9,764 nt of DNA from Candidatus Bathyarchaeota archaeon. GTDB lineage: Archaea > Thermoproteota > Bathyarchaeia > TCS64. This document shows, piece by piece, positions 1-5,606 of the stretch. The notes under the pieces are model-generated. The model saw nothing but the letters and a program-made list of their open reading frames with translations, was not told the origin of the DNA and made no database searches. Made by a program: the position numbers and the translations under genes. The DNA lies in NCBI GenBank assembly GCA_026014515.1, contig JAOZIG010000458.1, positions 1-9,764 on the forward strand. Reading direction: 5' to 3'. Position 1 is the first letter of the stretch. Every line of letters begins with the position of its first letter.

Positions 1-424
1 CGTCAATCATCACTACCTTGCCTCCTGCGTTCTGTACTACGCCCTCCTCGGCTGGGGTGCCGAAGACAATAACCTCTCCGCCGATTTCCTCGATGAGTTC
101 AGCTAAGCCTATTCCTGCGCCGAGAGCTGAAGCAGCTATGAGGTTGTGACCGCATGCGTGGCCTATACCCGGAAGGCAGTCATATTCTGCTAGTATTCCT
201 ATCTTTGGGCTGCCTTCTCCTTTTCTTGCGATGAAGGCGGTCTCCATTCCTGATACACCGTATTCGATCTTGTATCCATGTTTCACAAGCTCGTCTACCA
301 CGAGTTTTGATGACTTGTATTCTTGGTGTCCGAGTTCTGGTTCAGCGTGAATCTGTTTACTTATACCGACGATGTCTTCGCGGTATTTCTCGATTCTTTC
401 CGATGCTTTCTCCTTATAGTCCAT
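1..424 (-). CDS. M20-family amidohydrolase/dipeptidase, N-terminal part (runs off left edge)
   Basis: An open minus-strand frame of 141 codons starts at ATG 424-422 and continues past position 1, so the C-terminal half or more is missing. The translation has the M20D signature AEYDCLPGIGHACGHNLI around residues 80-96, with likely metal ligands Cys91 and His93, and a later PAEEG (124-128) carrying the usual Glu-Glu pair. This wording resembles the PM20D2/ACY1L2 and AbgB-like amidohydrolases, which cleave amide bonds of small N-acyl amino acids or dipeptides. The substrate cannot be read from the sequence. No signal peptide is visible, so it is probably cytoplasmic. There is no Shine-Dalgarno, and a TATA-like element about 25 bp upstream suggests a leaderless mRNA. 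It is divergent from the creatininase-family gene. The family call is secure; the exact activity is not. Confidence 0.88.
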   Translation of the reverse strand, partial: MDYKEKASERIEKYREDIVGISKQIHAEPELGHQEYKSSKLVVDELVKHGYKIEYGVSGMETAFIARKGEGSPKIGILAEYDCLPGIGHACGHNLIAASALGAGIGLAELIEEIGGEVIVFGTPAEEGVVQNAGGKVVMID

Positions 425-498
425 GCCATACTCTGAGCGCAGATTGTATTAATGATTTATCCAGTCAATGTTTTAACCAGTTACACCAGTATTCACCC
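425..498. promoter_or_regulatory. divergent promoter region of the M20 hydrolase and creatininase-family genes
   Basis: This 74-bp gap separates two divergent start codons (424 minus, 499 plus). TTTTAA at 471-476 lies about 25 bp before ATG 499. TTAATA on the minus strand (447-452) lies about 25 bp before ATG 424. Both distances fit an archaeal TATA box driving a nearly leaderless transcript, and neither gene has a Shine-Dalgarno. The gap does not contain the GGTWTACAAC repeats found further right. The TATA assignments are by eye. Confidence 0.5.
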
Positions 499-1248
499 AT
501 GATTGATGTAGCGAATATGACCAGCCCTGAAATCAGGGCTGCAATAGAAAAAGGAACAACCACTGCAGTGTACTCTGTTGGAAGCAACGAACAGCATGGA
601 CCAGTCCTAGGGGTACGAACAGATACAGTACTCGGAGACGTACTGGCTTTACGTGTAGCTGAGAAGCTTGGAAAAGCACACAAGTACCCTACAGTGAACG
701 TGGGGTGCTCTGAACATCATATGAAGTTCCCCGGAACCCTCACCCTCAGAAAAGAAACACTACAAAACGTACTCAAAGACATAACCCGGAGCCTTGCACG
801 CCACGGCTACAAACGAATAATAGTTCTGCCATCGCATGGCGGTAACTTTGGACCCATAGAAGAAGTATCCTCTGAGCTCAAGGAGATGAATCCAGGTGTA
901 GAGATTATCACCTATACTGATCTCACGGGCTTCGTAGCGTACCTCACAAAAACCAGCGAGAAATTCGGCATCTCCCCCGAAGACAGTGGAGCCCATGCTG
1001 GTGAATCCGAGGTCTCAATGATGCTATACGCCAACCCAGCGGGCGTCAGAACCGAAAAGATACCAGAAGCCAAAGGTTATCTAGGCGCATTTGATGATGC
1101 AGCCACCGAGAAGATATTCAGAGAAGGTATAGGAGGGCTCTCGCCCATTGGTGTGCTTGGTGATCCCGCTGAGGCATCAAAGGAACACGGTGAGGCTTAC
1201 ATTGAGGCTATAGCTACGGCTATTGTGGAGTACATCAAAGCCCAGTAA
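499..1248 (+). CDS. creatininase-family metal-dependent amidohydrolase
   Basis: The protein has 249 residues, the normal length for the creatinine amidohydrolase fold. The N-terminal motif GSNEQHGP (28-35) is followed by RTDT (40-43). Later come SHGGN (112-116), AHAGESEVS (165-173) and a C-terminal GDPAEASKEHGEAY (221-234). Glu31, His33, Asp42 and His113 are the probable metal ligands, with Glu169 or Glu171 nearby. Family members open small cyclic or formyl amides. They include creatininase, the archaeal ArfB deformylase of riboflavin/F420 synthesis and MftE-like peptidases, and I cannot choose between these. The open frame extends upstream to 307, but that extension runs antisense through the M20 gene and looks non-coding. 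ATG 499 is preferred because it follows a TATA-like box by about 25 bp. The in-frame ATG at 517 is an alternative. The stop codon lies inside a terminator hairpin. Confidence 0.88.
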   Translation: MIDVANMTSPEIRAAIEKGTTTAVYSVGSNEQHGPVLGVRTDTVLGDVLALRVAEKLGKAHKYPTVNVGCSEHHMKFPGTLTLRKETLQNVLKDITRSLARHGYKRIIVLPSHGGNFGPIEEVSSELKEMNPGVEIITYTDLTGFVAYLTKTSEKFGISPEDSGAHAGESEVSMMLYANPAGVRTEKIPEAKGYLGAFDDAATEKIFREGIGGLSPIGVLGDPAEASKEHGEAYIEAIATAIVEYIKAQ

Positions 1249-1265
1249 CCACTGGGCATTTTTTT
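1241..1265 (+). terminator. hairpin plus T-run terminator of the creatininase-family gene
   Basis: CCCAGT (1241-1246) pairs perfectly with ACTGGG (1251-1256) across a 4-base AACC loop. After CA comes a run of seven T (1259-1265). The stem includes the last codon and the first base of the TAA stop. The structure resembles a bacterial intrinsic terminator. In archaea the T-run alone may be enough. Confidence 0.7.
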
Positions 1266-1290
1266 ATTAGAAAATAAATTAGAAAAAGTT
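1266..1290 (-). terminator. oligo-T terminator region of the chaperonin operon
   Basis: Just after the thermosome stop codon, the minus strand reads through several T clusters (T5 at 1287-1283, T4 at 1274-1271) with almost no G or C. This is the usual form of an archaeal oligo-T terminator. It lies back to back with the plus-strand hairpin terminator in the 53-bp convergent gap. Confidence 0.5.
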
Positions 1291-1301
1291 GGGTTGGACA
1301 C

Positions 1302-2951
1302 TTACATGTCCATGTCGTCTGGCATACCGCCGGGTGGTCCGCCACCCATGCCGCCGCCACCGCTACGCGCAGCTACGACGTCATCGATCCTGAGGATCAT
1401 TGATGCGACCTCGATGCCTGACTGGATTGCCTGCTCCTTGACTACCTTGGGCTCGACCACGCCTTCCTTCAGCATGTCGATGACACCCTCGTCAAAGACG
1501 TTGACGCCCATGCTCTCGCCATCCTTCTTGGCGTGAGCTGCCTTCATGGCAACCATGGTGTCTAGAATATCAAGACCAGCGTTCTCCGCAAGAGTCCTTG
1601 GGATTACCTCCAATGCGTCTGCGAATGCCTCTATGGCTAACTGTTCTCGTCCACCGACCTGCGCCGCGTGCTCACGTACTGCCTTCGCCATCTCCATCTC
1701 GATGCTTCCACCGCCGGTTACCATCTGAGGTACCTCTGCGACGTCTGCGATGACATAGAGTGCGTCGTTCAGTGCGCGCTCTGCCTCGTCAAGCATTCTT
1801 TCAAGTCCAGCTCTGATGAATATGGCGACTGCCTGTGGGTCTTTGCACTCCTCGACGAAGATCATCTTGTCGTTTCCGACCTTCTTCTCCTCGACGATTC
1901 CACAAACACCTAGGTCAGCTTCCTTCAGGTCAGCTAGGTTATTGACAACCTTACCGCCTGTGGCTTTCGCCAGTTTCTCCATATCAGATTTCTTGACCCT
2001 GCGTGAACCCAGTACACCTGCCTTGGCTAGGTAGTGCTGAGCCATGTCGTCGATGCCTTTCTGGCAGAAGACCACGTTTGCGCCTGTGGCGACTACCTGA
2101 TCTACTTTCTTCTTGAGCATCGCTGTCTCTTGGTCTAGGAAGGCCTGTATGCTGCTTGGGTCCCTGATCCTGATCTCTGCGTCGAACTCGGTCTTCTTGA
2201 CCTCCAGTGGAGTATCAAGTAACGCGATCTTTGCGCCTTTGATCTTCTTGGGCATACCCGCGTGGACTACTTCCTTGTCAACGATGATTCCCTTTACTAG
2301 GGCTGTCTCGTTTAGGCTCTGTCCTTCCTTCTTGACGATCTGGACGTTATCAACGTCAGCAATAACGTCACCGTTACGCTTCTCCATGATCTGCTTGATT
2401 GCCTCGATAACGACACCACTCAGGTGGTCACGCTCATTGGTGACTGCCTTGCTTCTCATGCTCGTATTGCTGAGCTTCATGAGGGTCTCGTGGTCATCCA
2501 TGCTTACATCGATTGAAGCCTTCTCCAGCGCCTCAAGTGCTTTCGCTGAGGCTACCTGATATCCGGTTATGATGATGCTTGGGTGGATGTTCTCATCGAT
2601 TAGCTCACCTGCCTTTGCTAGTAGGGCTCCTGCTAGGAGTACGCTTGTGGTGGTTCCGTCACCGACCTCTTTGTCCTGTGTCTTTGCGACCTCGATCATC
2701 ATCTTGGCTGCTGGGTGCTGGACATCGATCTCTTCGAGAACTGTGGCTCCGTCACTTGTGATGGTGATGTCGCCTAGGCTGTCGATGAGCATCTTGTCCA
2801 TGCCCCTTGGACCGAGAGTTGTCTTGAGGACCTCTGCGATGATCTGTGCAGCCATCATGTTGCTGCGACGTGCATCGCGACCCCGTTGGCGCTCGGTATC
2901 TTCCTTCAGGACTATGACTTGTTGTCCGCTTGGTGTTGTATAGTATGACAT
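1302..2951 (-). CDS. ths: thermosome (group II chaperonin) subunit, second gene of the pair
   Basis: This is an ATP-driven protein-folding subunit that assembles into a cytosolic double-ring chaperonin, probably mixed with the paralogue encoded immediately upstream. Its 549 residues are full length for the family. The equatorial ATP-site motifs are LGPRGMDKM (46-54), SDGAT (66-70) and GDGTTT (97-102). The intermediate and apical domains follow without a gap, and the second equatorial half ends near residue 529. The tail is glycine-rich (GGGGMGGGPPGGM) but finishes in acidic DDMDM, unlike its partner's GGM repeats. ATG 2951 is fixed by a GGAGG Shine-Dalgarno nine bases upstream. Only 13 bp separate it from the preceding gene, so the two are co-transcribed. 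The alpha/beta label cannot be assigned from the sequence. Confidence 0.97.
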   Translation of the reverse strand: MSYYTTPSGQQVIVLKEDTERQRGRDARRSNMMAAQIIAEVLKTTLGPRGMDKMLIDSLGDITITSDGATVLEEIDVQHPAAKMMIEVAKTQDKEVGDGTTTSVLLAGALLAKAGELIDENIHPSIIITGYQVASAKALEALEKASIDVSMDDHETLMKLSNTSMRSKAVTNERDHLSGVVIEAIKQIMEKRNGDVIADVDNVQIVKKEGQSLNETALVKGIIVDKEVVHAGMPKKIKGAKIALLDTPLEVKKTEFDAEIRIRDPSSIQAFLDQETAMLKKKVDQVVATGANVVFCQKGIDDMAQHYLAKAGVLGSRRVKKSDMEKLAKATGGKVVNNLADLKEADLGVCGIVEEKKVGNDKMIFVEECKDPQAVAIFIRAGLERMLDEAERALNDALYVIADVAEVPQMVTGGGSIEMEMAKAVREHAAQVGGREQLAIEAFADALEVIPRTLAENAGLDILDTMVAMKAAHAKKDGESMGVNVFDEGVIDMLKEGVVEPKVVKEQAIQSGIEVASMILRIDDVVAARSGGGGMGGGPPGGMPDDMDM

Positions 2952-2960
2952 TTCTTGTTT

Positions 2961-2965
2961 CCTCC
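2961..2965 (-). promoter_or_regulatory. Shine-Dalgarno of the second thermosome gene
   Basis: GGAGG on the minus strand begins at the last base of the upstream TAG stop and lies nine bases before ATG 2951. It supports that start and translation of both subunits from one mRNA. Confidence 0.8.
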
Positions 2966-4626
2966 TACATCATCCCGGGCATTCCGCCCATGCCTGGAGG
3001 CATACCGCCCATACCACCCATGCCGCCTGGTGGGCCTGGTGGTGCGCTCATCTTGCTGACTGCGATGATGTCATCGATCTTCAGCAGGAGTGTGGCTGCC
3101 TCTGTGGCTGACTTGATTGCCTGTGCTTTGACTACCATTGGCTCGTAGACGTTGATCTTGGATAGGTCTGCTACCTTGTTGATGTAGCCGTTTACGCCTA
3201 CCCATTTGTTGCCCTTGGCGTGCTCGCTCTGCATCTCGCTAATAGCATCAATCGGGTCCATTCCGCTGTTCTCGGCTAGAGTAGTGGGTATGACTTCCAA
3301 TGCGTCTGCGAATGCGATTACTGCGAGTCTTTCACGTCCCGCGAGCTTCTCAGCGAACTCCCTGAGGAGTCTGGCTGTCTCGATCTCGGGTGCGCCGCCG
3401 CCTGCGACGATCTTTGGCTCCTGTACAACGTCCTTTACAACGCATAATGCGTCGTGGATGCTGCGGTCTGCCTCGTCTACAACACGCTCGGTGCCTCCCC
3501 TGATGAGGATGCTTACTGCCTTGGGGTTCTTACATCCCTCGACAAAGATCATCTTATCATCGCTGATCTTTCGCTCCTCAACGAGCTCTGCGTATCCTGC
3601 GTCCTCTTTGCTGAGCTGGTCTACGCTGTTGACAACCTTTGCGCCTGTGGCTTTGGCTAGTGCCTCCATGTCTGATTTCTTGAGTCTGCGACTCGCGAAG
3701 ATTCCCTCACGTGCTAGGAAGTGCTGTACCATGTCATCGATGCCTTTCTGGCATAGAAGTACGTTGATTCCAGCGGCCTTTACCTTTGTGACCATGTCTC
3801 TGAGCATCTGCTCTTCTTGGTCTAGGTAAGCCTGCATCTGCTCTGGGGTCTCGATGGCGATCTTTGAGTCGAACTCTGTCTTCTCGATCTCCATGGCTGC
3901 GTTGAGCAAACCGATGGTTGCCTTCTTGACCTGTTTTGGCATTCCGTCGTGAACTACTTCCTTGTCGATAATCAAGCCCTGTACGAGTCTTGTCTCGGTC
4001 ATGGATGCGCCGGGTTTCTTCTCGATCTTGATGTTGTCGAGGTCTACCTCGTATCCGCCGTTGCTAGGCTCGGCTACCTGTAGTACTGCGTCAACGGCGA
4101 TGCCGCTGAGGTACTCGCTGTGCTGGTTGATTAGCTTGCTTGCCATTGTTGTGATGCTGACTTTCTTCAAGACCTCTTTGTCCTTGGGGTCTACCTTCTC
4201 GGCGATCTCCTCAAGGATCTCAAGAGCCTTCTCCTCTGCCTGCCTGTAGCCGTCGATGATAACGATGGGGTGAACCTTTTTCTCCATAAGCTCTGTGGCT
4301 TTTCCTAGGAGCTCACCTGTCAGTATGACGACGCTTGTGGTTCCGTCTCCTACCTCATCATCCTGGGTCTTGCTGACCTCTACCATCATCTTTGCTGCGG
4401 GGTGCTGAACATCCATCTCCTTGAGCATTGTTGCTCCATCGTTGGTGATGGTGACGTCGCCGAAGCTGTCTACCAGCATCTTGTCCATTCCTTTTGGACC
4501 TAGACTGGTCTTGACTGCCTCAGAGACGATGCGTGCAGCCATAATGTTGCTGCCCCTTGCATCTCTGCCGGTAGAGCGCTCTGTACCCTCTTTGAGGATT
4601 ACGACGGGTTGACCTTGTGCACTCAT
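2965..4626 (-). CDS. ths: thermosome (group II chaperonin) subunit, first gene of the pair
   Basis: This 553-residue group II chaperonin subunit is the promoter-proximal gene of the pair. The nucleotide-site motifs are LGPKGMDKM (42-50), NDGAT (62-66) and GDGTT (93-97). The chain is intact through the apical and second equatorial domains. It ends in an uncharged Gly/Met/Pro tail with several GGM units, expected to project disordered into the ring cavity. The frame stays open back to a TTG at 4662. I chose ATG 4626 because its product starts MSAQGQPVVILKEG, where thermosomes usually begin, and because GGAG lies ten bases upstream. The extra 12 codons would overlap the leader. The 5' leader is unusually long if transcription starts at the operator-bearing promoter near 4747. 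The regulator gene lies upstream on the same strand. Confidence 0.96.
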   Translation of the reverse strand: MSAQGQPVVILKEGTERSTGRDARGSNIMAARIVSEAVKTSLGPKGMDKMLVDSFGDVTITNDGATMLKEMDVQHPAAKMMVEVSKTQDDEVGDGTTSVVILTGELLGKATELMEKKVHPIVIIDGYRQAEEKALEILEEIAEKVDPKDKEVLKKVSITTMASKLINQHSEYLSGIAVDAVLQVAEPSNGGYEVDLDNIKIEKKPGASMTETRLVQGLIIDKEVVHDGMPKQVKKATIGLLNAAMEIEKTEFDSKIAIETPEQMQAYLDQEEQMLRDMVTKVKAAGINVLLCQKGIDDMVQHFLAREGIFASRRLKKSDMEALAKATGAKVVNSVDQLSKEDAGYAELVEERKISDDKMIFVEGCKNPKAVSILIRGGTERVVDEADRSIHDALCVVKDVVQEPKIVAGGGAPEIETARLLREFAEKLAGRERLAVIAFADALEVIPTTLAENSGMDPIDAISEMQSEHAKGNKWVGVNGYINKVADLSKINVYEPMVVKAQAIKSATEAATLLLKIDDIIAVSKMSAPPGPPGGMGGMGGMPPGMGGMPGMM

Positions 4627-4628
4627 TT

Positions 4629-4721
4629 TTAGTTTTCTCCGTATTTGTTTAACCTGTGGCAATGAACGGCGTGTAGAATGGTGTGTATCTTATCTGTGGT
4701 TGTTGTGTTTTCACCGCTCAT
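4629..4721 (-). CDS. possible 30-residue leader peptide ORF before the thermosome genes
   Basis: An ATG at 4721-4719 opens a 30-codon frame ending in TAA at 4631-4629, two bases before the thermosome ATG. The peptide starts MSGENTTTTDK, contains HAVHCHR (17-23) and ends KYGEN. I recognise no family. It is worth listing because its ATG lies 15 bp downstream of the operator pair, nearly the position of the regulator gene's own ATG relative to the same repeats (13 bp), and both products begin MS. It could be a translated leader that couples to the thermosome start, the decayed start of a duplicated regulator, or chance. It is too short for coding statistics. There is no Shine-Dalgarno; the predicted 5' end is about 26 bases upstream. 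Confidence 0.3.
   Translation of the reverse strand: MSGENTTTTDKIHTILHAVHCHRLNKYGEN
4637..4640 (-). promoter_or_regulatory. Shine-Dalgarno of the first thermosome gene
   Basis: GGAG on the minus strand lies ten bases before ATG 4626. That is slightly long spacing but supports this start over the upstream TTG. It sits inside the last codons of the possible leader ORF, so translation of that ORF would run across it. Confidence 0.6.
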
Positions 4722-4760
4722 AGTATACCACTTTTGGTTGTAAACCAGAAGTTGTATACC
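4720..4760 (-). promoter_or_regulatory. operator array at the thermosome promoter (GGTWTACAAC repeats)
   Basis: Reading the minus strand, GGTATACAAC (4760-4751) and GGTTTACAAC (4746-4737) form a direct repeat with a 14-bp period. A weaker copy, GGTATACTAT (4729-4720), lies 17 bp further and overlaps the start of the possible leader ORF. TGGTT-GTA-AACCA (4735-4747) is also a perfect inverted repeat. The same pair of repeats, with identical spacing, lies before the ArsR-type gene. The natural inference is that this regulator binds here; the position over the predicted start of transcription suggests repression. Confidence 0.65.
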
Positions 4761-4768
4761 TAGGAATA

Positions 4769-4778
4769 GTTAAAAAAC
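4769..4778 (-). promoter_or_regulatory. TATA-like element of the thermosome promoter
   Basis: GTTTTTTAAC on the minus strand matches the TATA-like element of the regulator promoter (CTTTATTAAC) and lies at the same distance from the operator pair. Start of transcription about 26 bp downstream would fall near 4747, between the two repeats. The T6 may also end the regulator transcript. Confidence 0.55.
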
Positions 4779-4785
4779 ATTACGA

Positions 4786-4809
4786 TCAGAGACCCTAAGC
4801 GATCTCTGA
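4786..4809 (-). terminator. hairpin at the end of the ArsR-type gene
   Basis: TCAGAGA (4786-4792) and TCTCTGA (4803-4809) are perfect 7-bp arms around a 10-base loop that contains the stop codon at 4797-4795. On the minus strand the hairpin is followed eight bases later by T6 (4777-4772). The T-run is not immediately adjacent, so an intrinsic-type terminator is plausible but unproven. The T-run is shared with the next promoter's TATA-like element. Confidence 0.4.
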
Positions 4810-5526
4810 GAGTGTAACCATGTTCCCTACTCTTCTTAATATATCCTCGTGTTCTAGGTCATCAACGAGGTCCTTGATGGTCTGCTCCCTGAGCTGCATA
4901 TGCCTGCTAATGGTATCAATGCTTGCGGAGCCAACATTCAACACATAGTGGATTATTTGGCGCTTCTTGCGGTCCAGTTCCTCTAGTGCTGTGACGCTTG
5001 CGTTCATGGCAAGGTTCCTGATGTAGAGTAGTCTTGCCCTGCGTTTCTCTAGGCTTTCAAGCTCATCGTCGATGCTTTGGACTATTGTTGATAATGGGTT
5101 GATTGAGTCAACGCCGCACTCCTCATCGGTTAGCTCCATGACTTGGTCCTCAAGCTTGTCCATGTAGTTGTCTGCTGTGATCCATAGCTGGGGGTTGTTG
5201 AAGCTAATCAAGCGCTGGTTGTATAGGTTGGGGCTGAAGTCTATCTGGAGGCTGTAGAACTTGTTTAGGCTGAACATGTTCTTATCTGCGCCTTTGTCGC
5301 TGGGTTGTCTTACTACGTCTACGAGTTGGGCGTTTCTGATGACTTTGAGGTGTTTGCTTGCTAGTTGCTGGTGTATGTTTAGCTCGTTGCTTAGTCTGAG
5401 TGTATAGTCTGGTCCTTCGCTGAGTTTTTGTATTATTCTGCGTCTGACTGGGTTGCCGATTACGTCTACGACTTGTTCAAAGTCTTTTCCCGAGACGTTT
5501 CTCATGCGGTCTTTTTCCTCAGACAT
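4795..5526 (-). CDS. ArsR-type transcriptional regulator with two winged-helix domains, probable regulator of the chaperonin operon
   Basis: This is a 243-residue predicted DNA-binding protein. Residues 15-95 form an ArsR-type winged helix: VIGNPVRRRIIQKL, then TLRLSNELNIHQQLASKHLKVI with the recognition helix near 52-65. A short YSLQIDFSPNLY segment follows, reminiscent of the archaeal COG1777/Phr-like regulators. Residues 145-175 look like a charged helix or coiled coil suited to dimerisation. Residues 183-241 look like a second helix-turn-helix with a wing. There are no paired cysteines of a metal-sensing ArsR site in the HTH. ATG 5526 is preferred over an in-frame TTG at 5535. The gene lies directly upstream of the thermosome pair on the same strand, and both promoters carry the same repeats, so autoregulation and chaperonin control are inferred. 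Phr and HSR1 are known archaeal precedents for ArsR-like heat-shock control. Confidence 0.85.
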   Translation of the reverse strand: MSEEKDRMRNVSGKDFEQVVDVIGNPVRRRIIQKLSEGPDYTLRLSNELNIHQQLASKHLKVIRNAQLVDVVRQPSDKGADKNMFSLNKFYSLQIDFSPNLYNQRLISFNNPQLWITADNYMDKLEDQVMELTDEECGVDSINPLSTIVQSIDDELESLEKRRARLLYIRNLAMNASVTALEELDRKKRQIIHYVLNVGSASIDTISRHMQLREQTIKDLVDDLEHEDILRRVGNMVTLSEIA

Positions 5527-5539
5527 ATACACCAATCCA

Positions 5540-5563
5540 GTTGTAAACCAAAGGTTGTATACC
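5540..5563 (-). promoter_or_regulatory. operator pair at the ArsR-type regulator promoter
   Basis: On the minus strand, GGTATACAAC (5563-5554) and GGTTTACAAC (5549-5540) repeat directly with a 14-bp period. The pair lies between the TATA-like element and the start codon at 5526. Both 10-mers are identical to the pair before the thermosome genes, and the 4-base spacer differs at only two positions. A regulator bound here would block its own promoter. Confidence 0.65.
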
Positions 5564-5571
5564 TAGAAGCT

Positions 5572-5581
5572 GTTAATAAAG
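5572..5581 (-). promoter_or_regulatory. TATA-like element of the ArsR-type regulator promoter
   Basis: CTTTATTAAC on the minus strand predicts a start near 5550, giving a leader of about 24 bases before ATG 5526. It shows that the regulator has its own promoter rather than depending only on read-through from the leu operon, which ends 80 bp upstream. Confidence 0.5.
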
Positions 5582-5589
5582 TTAATGAG

Positions 5590-5604
5590 AATAAGACAAA
5601 AATG
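5590..5604 (-). terminator. weak oligo-T terminator after leuB
   Basis: A few bases after the leuB stop, the minus strand reads T5, then a T-rich stretch (TTTTTGTCTTATT). No convincing hairpin is present. It could end the leu operon transcript in the archaeal manner, but read-through into the regulator gene cannot be excluded. Confidence 0.35.
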
Positions 5605-5606
5605 GC

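Noticed and set aside
307..498. Upstream extension of the creatininase-family frame by 64 codons from an earlier ATG.
   Set aside because: It runs antisense through the M20 gene, has no family similarity that I can see, and would put the protein well over the usual length. A TATA-like box sits just before ATG 499.
2113..2943. Two long plus-strand open frames (148 and 124 codons) opposite the second thermosome gene.
   Set aside because: They are antisense shadows with no recognisable domain; the opposite strand is clearly coding.
2968..3050. Short tandem repeats at the thermosome gene end as a possible DNA repeat element.
   Set aside because: They encode the GGM-type protein tail, a known family feature, so no separate element is needed.
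3206..3829. A 207-codon plus-strand open frame opposite the first thermosome gene.
   Set aside because: It is the antisense shadow of a well-conserved chaperonin gene. Its Ser/Ala/Leu-rich composition and lack of motifs fit this.
4627..4662. Thermosome start at the TTG 12 codons upstream of ATG 4626.
   Set aside because: It adds residues not typical of the family and skips the GGAG ten bases before ATG 4626.
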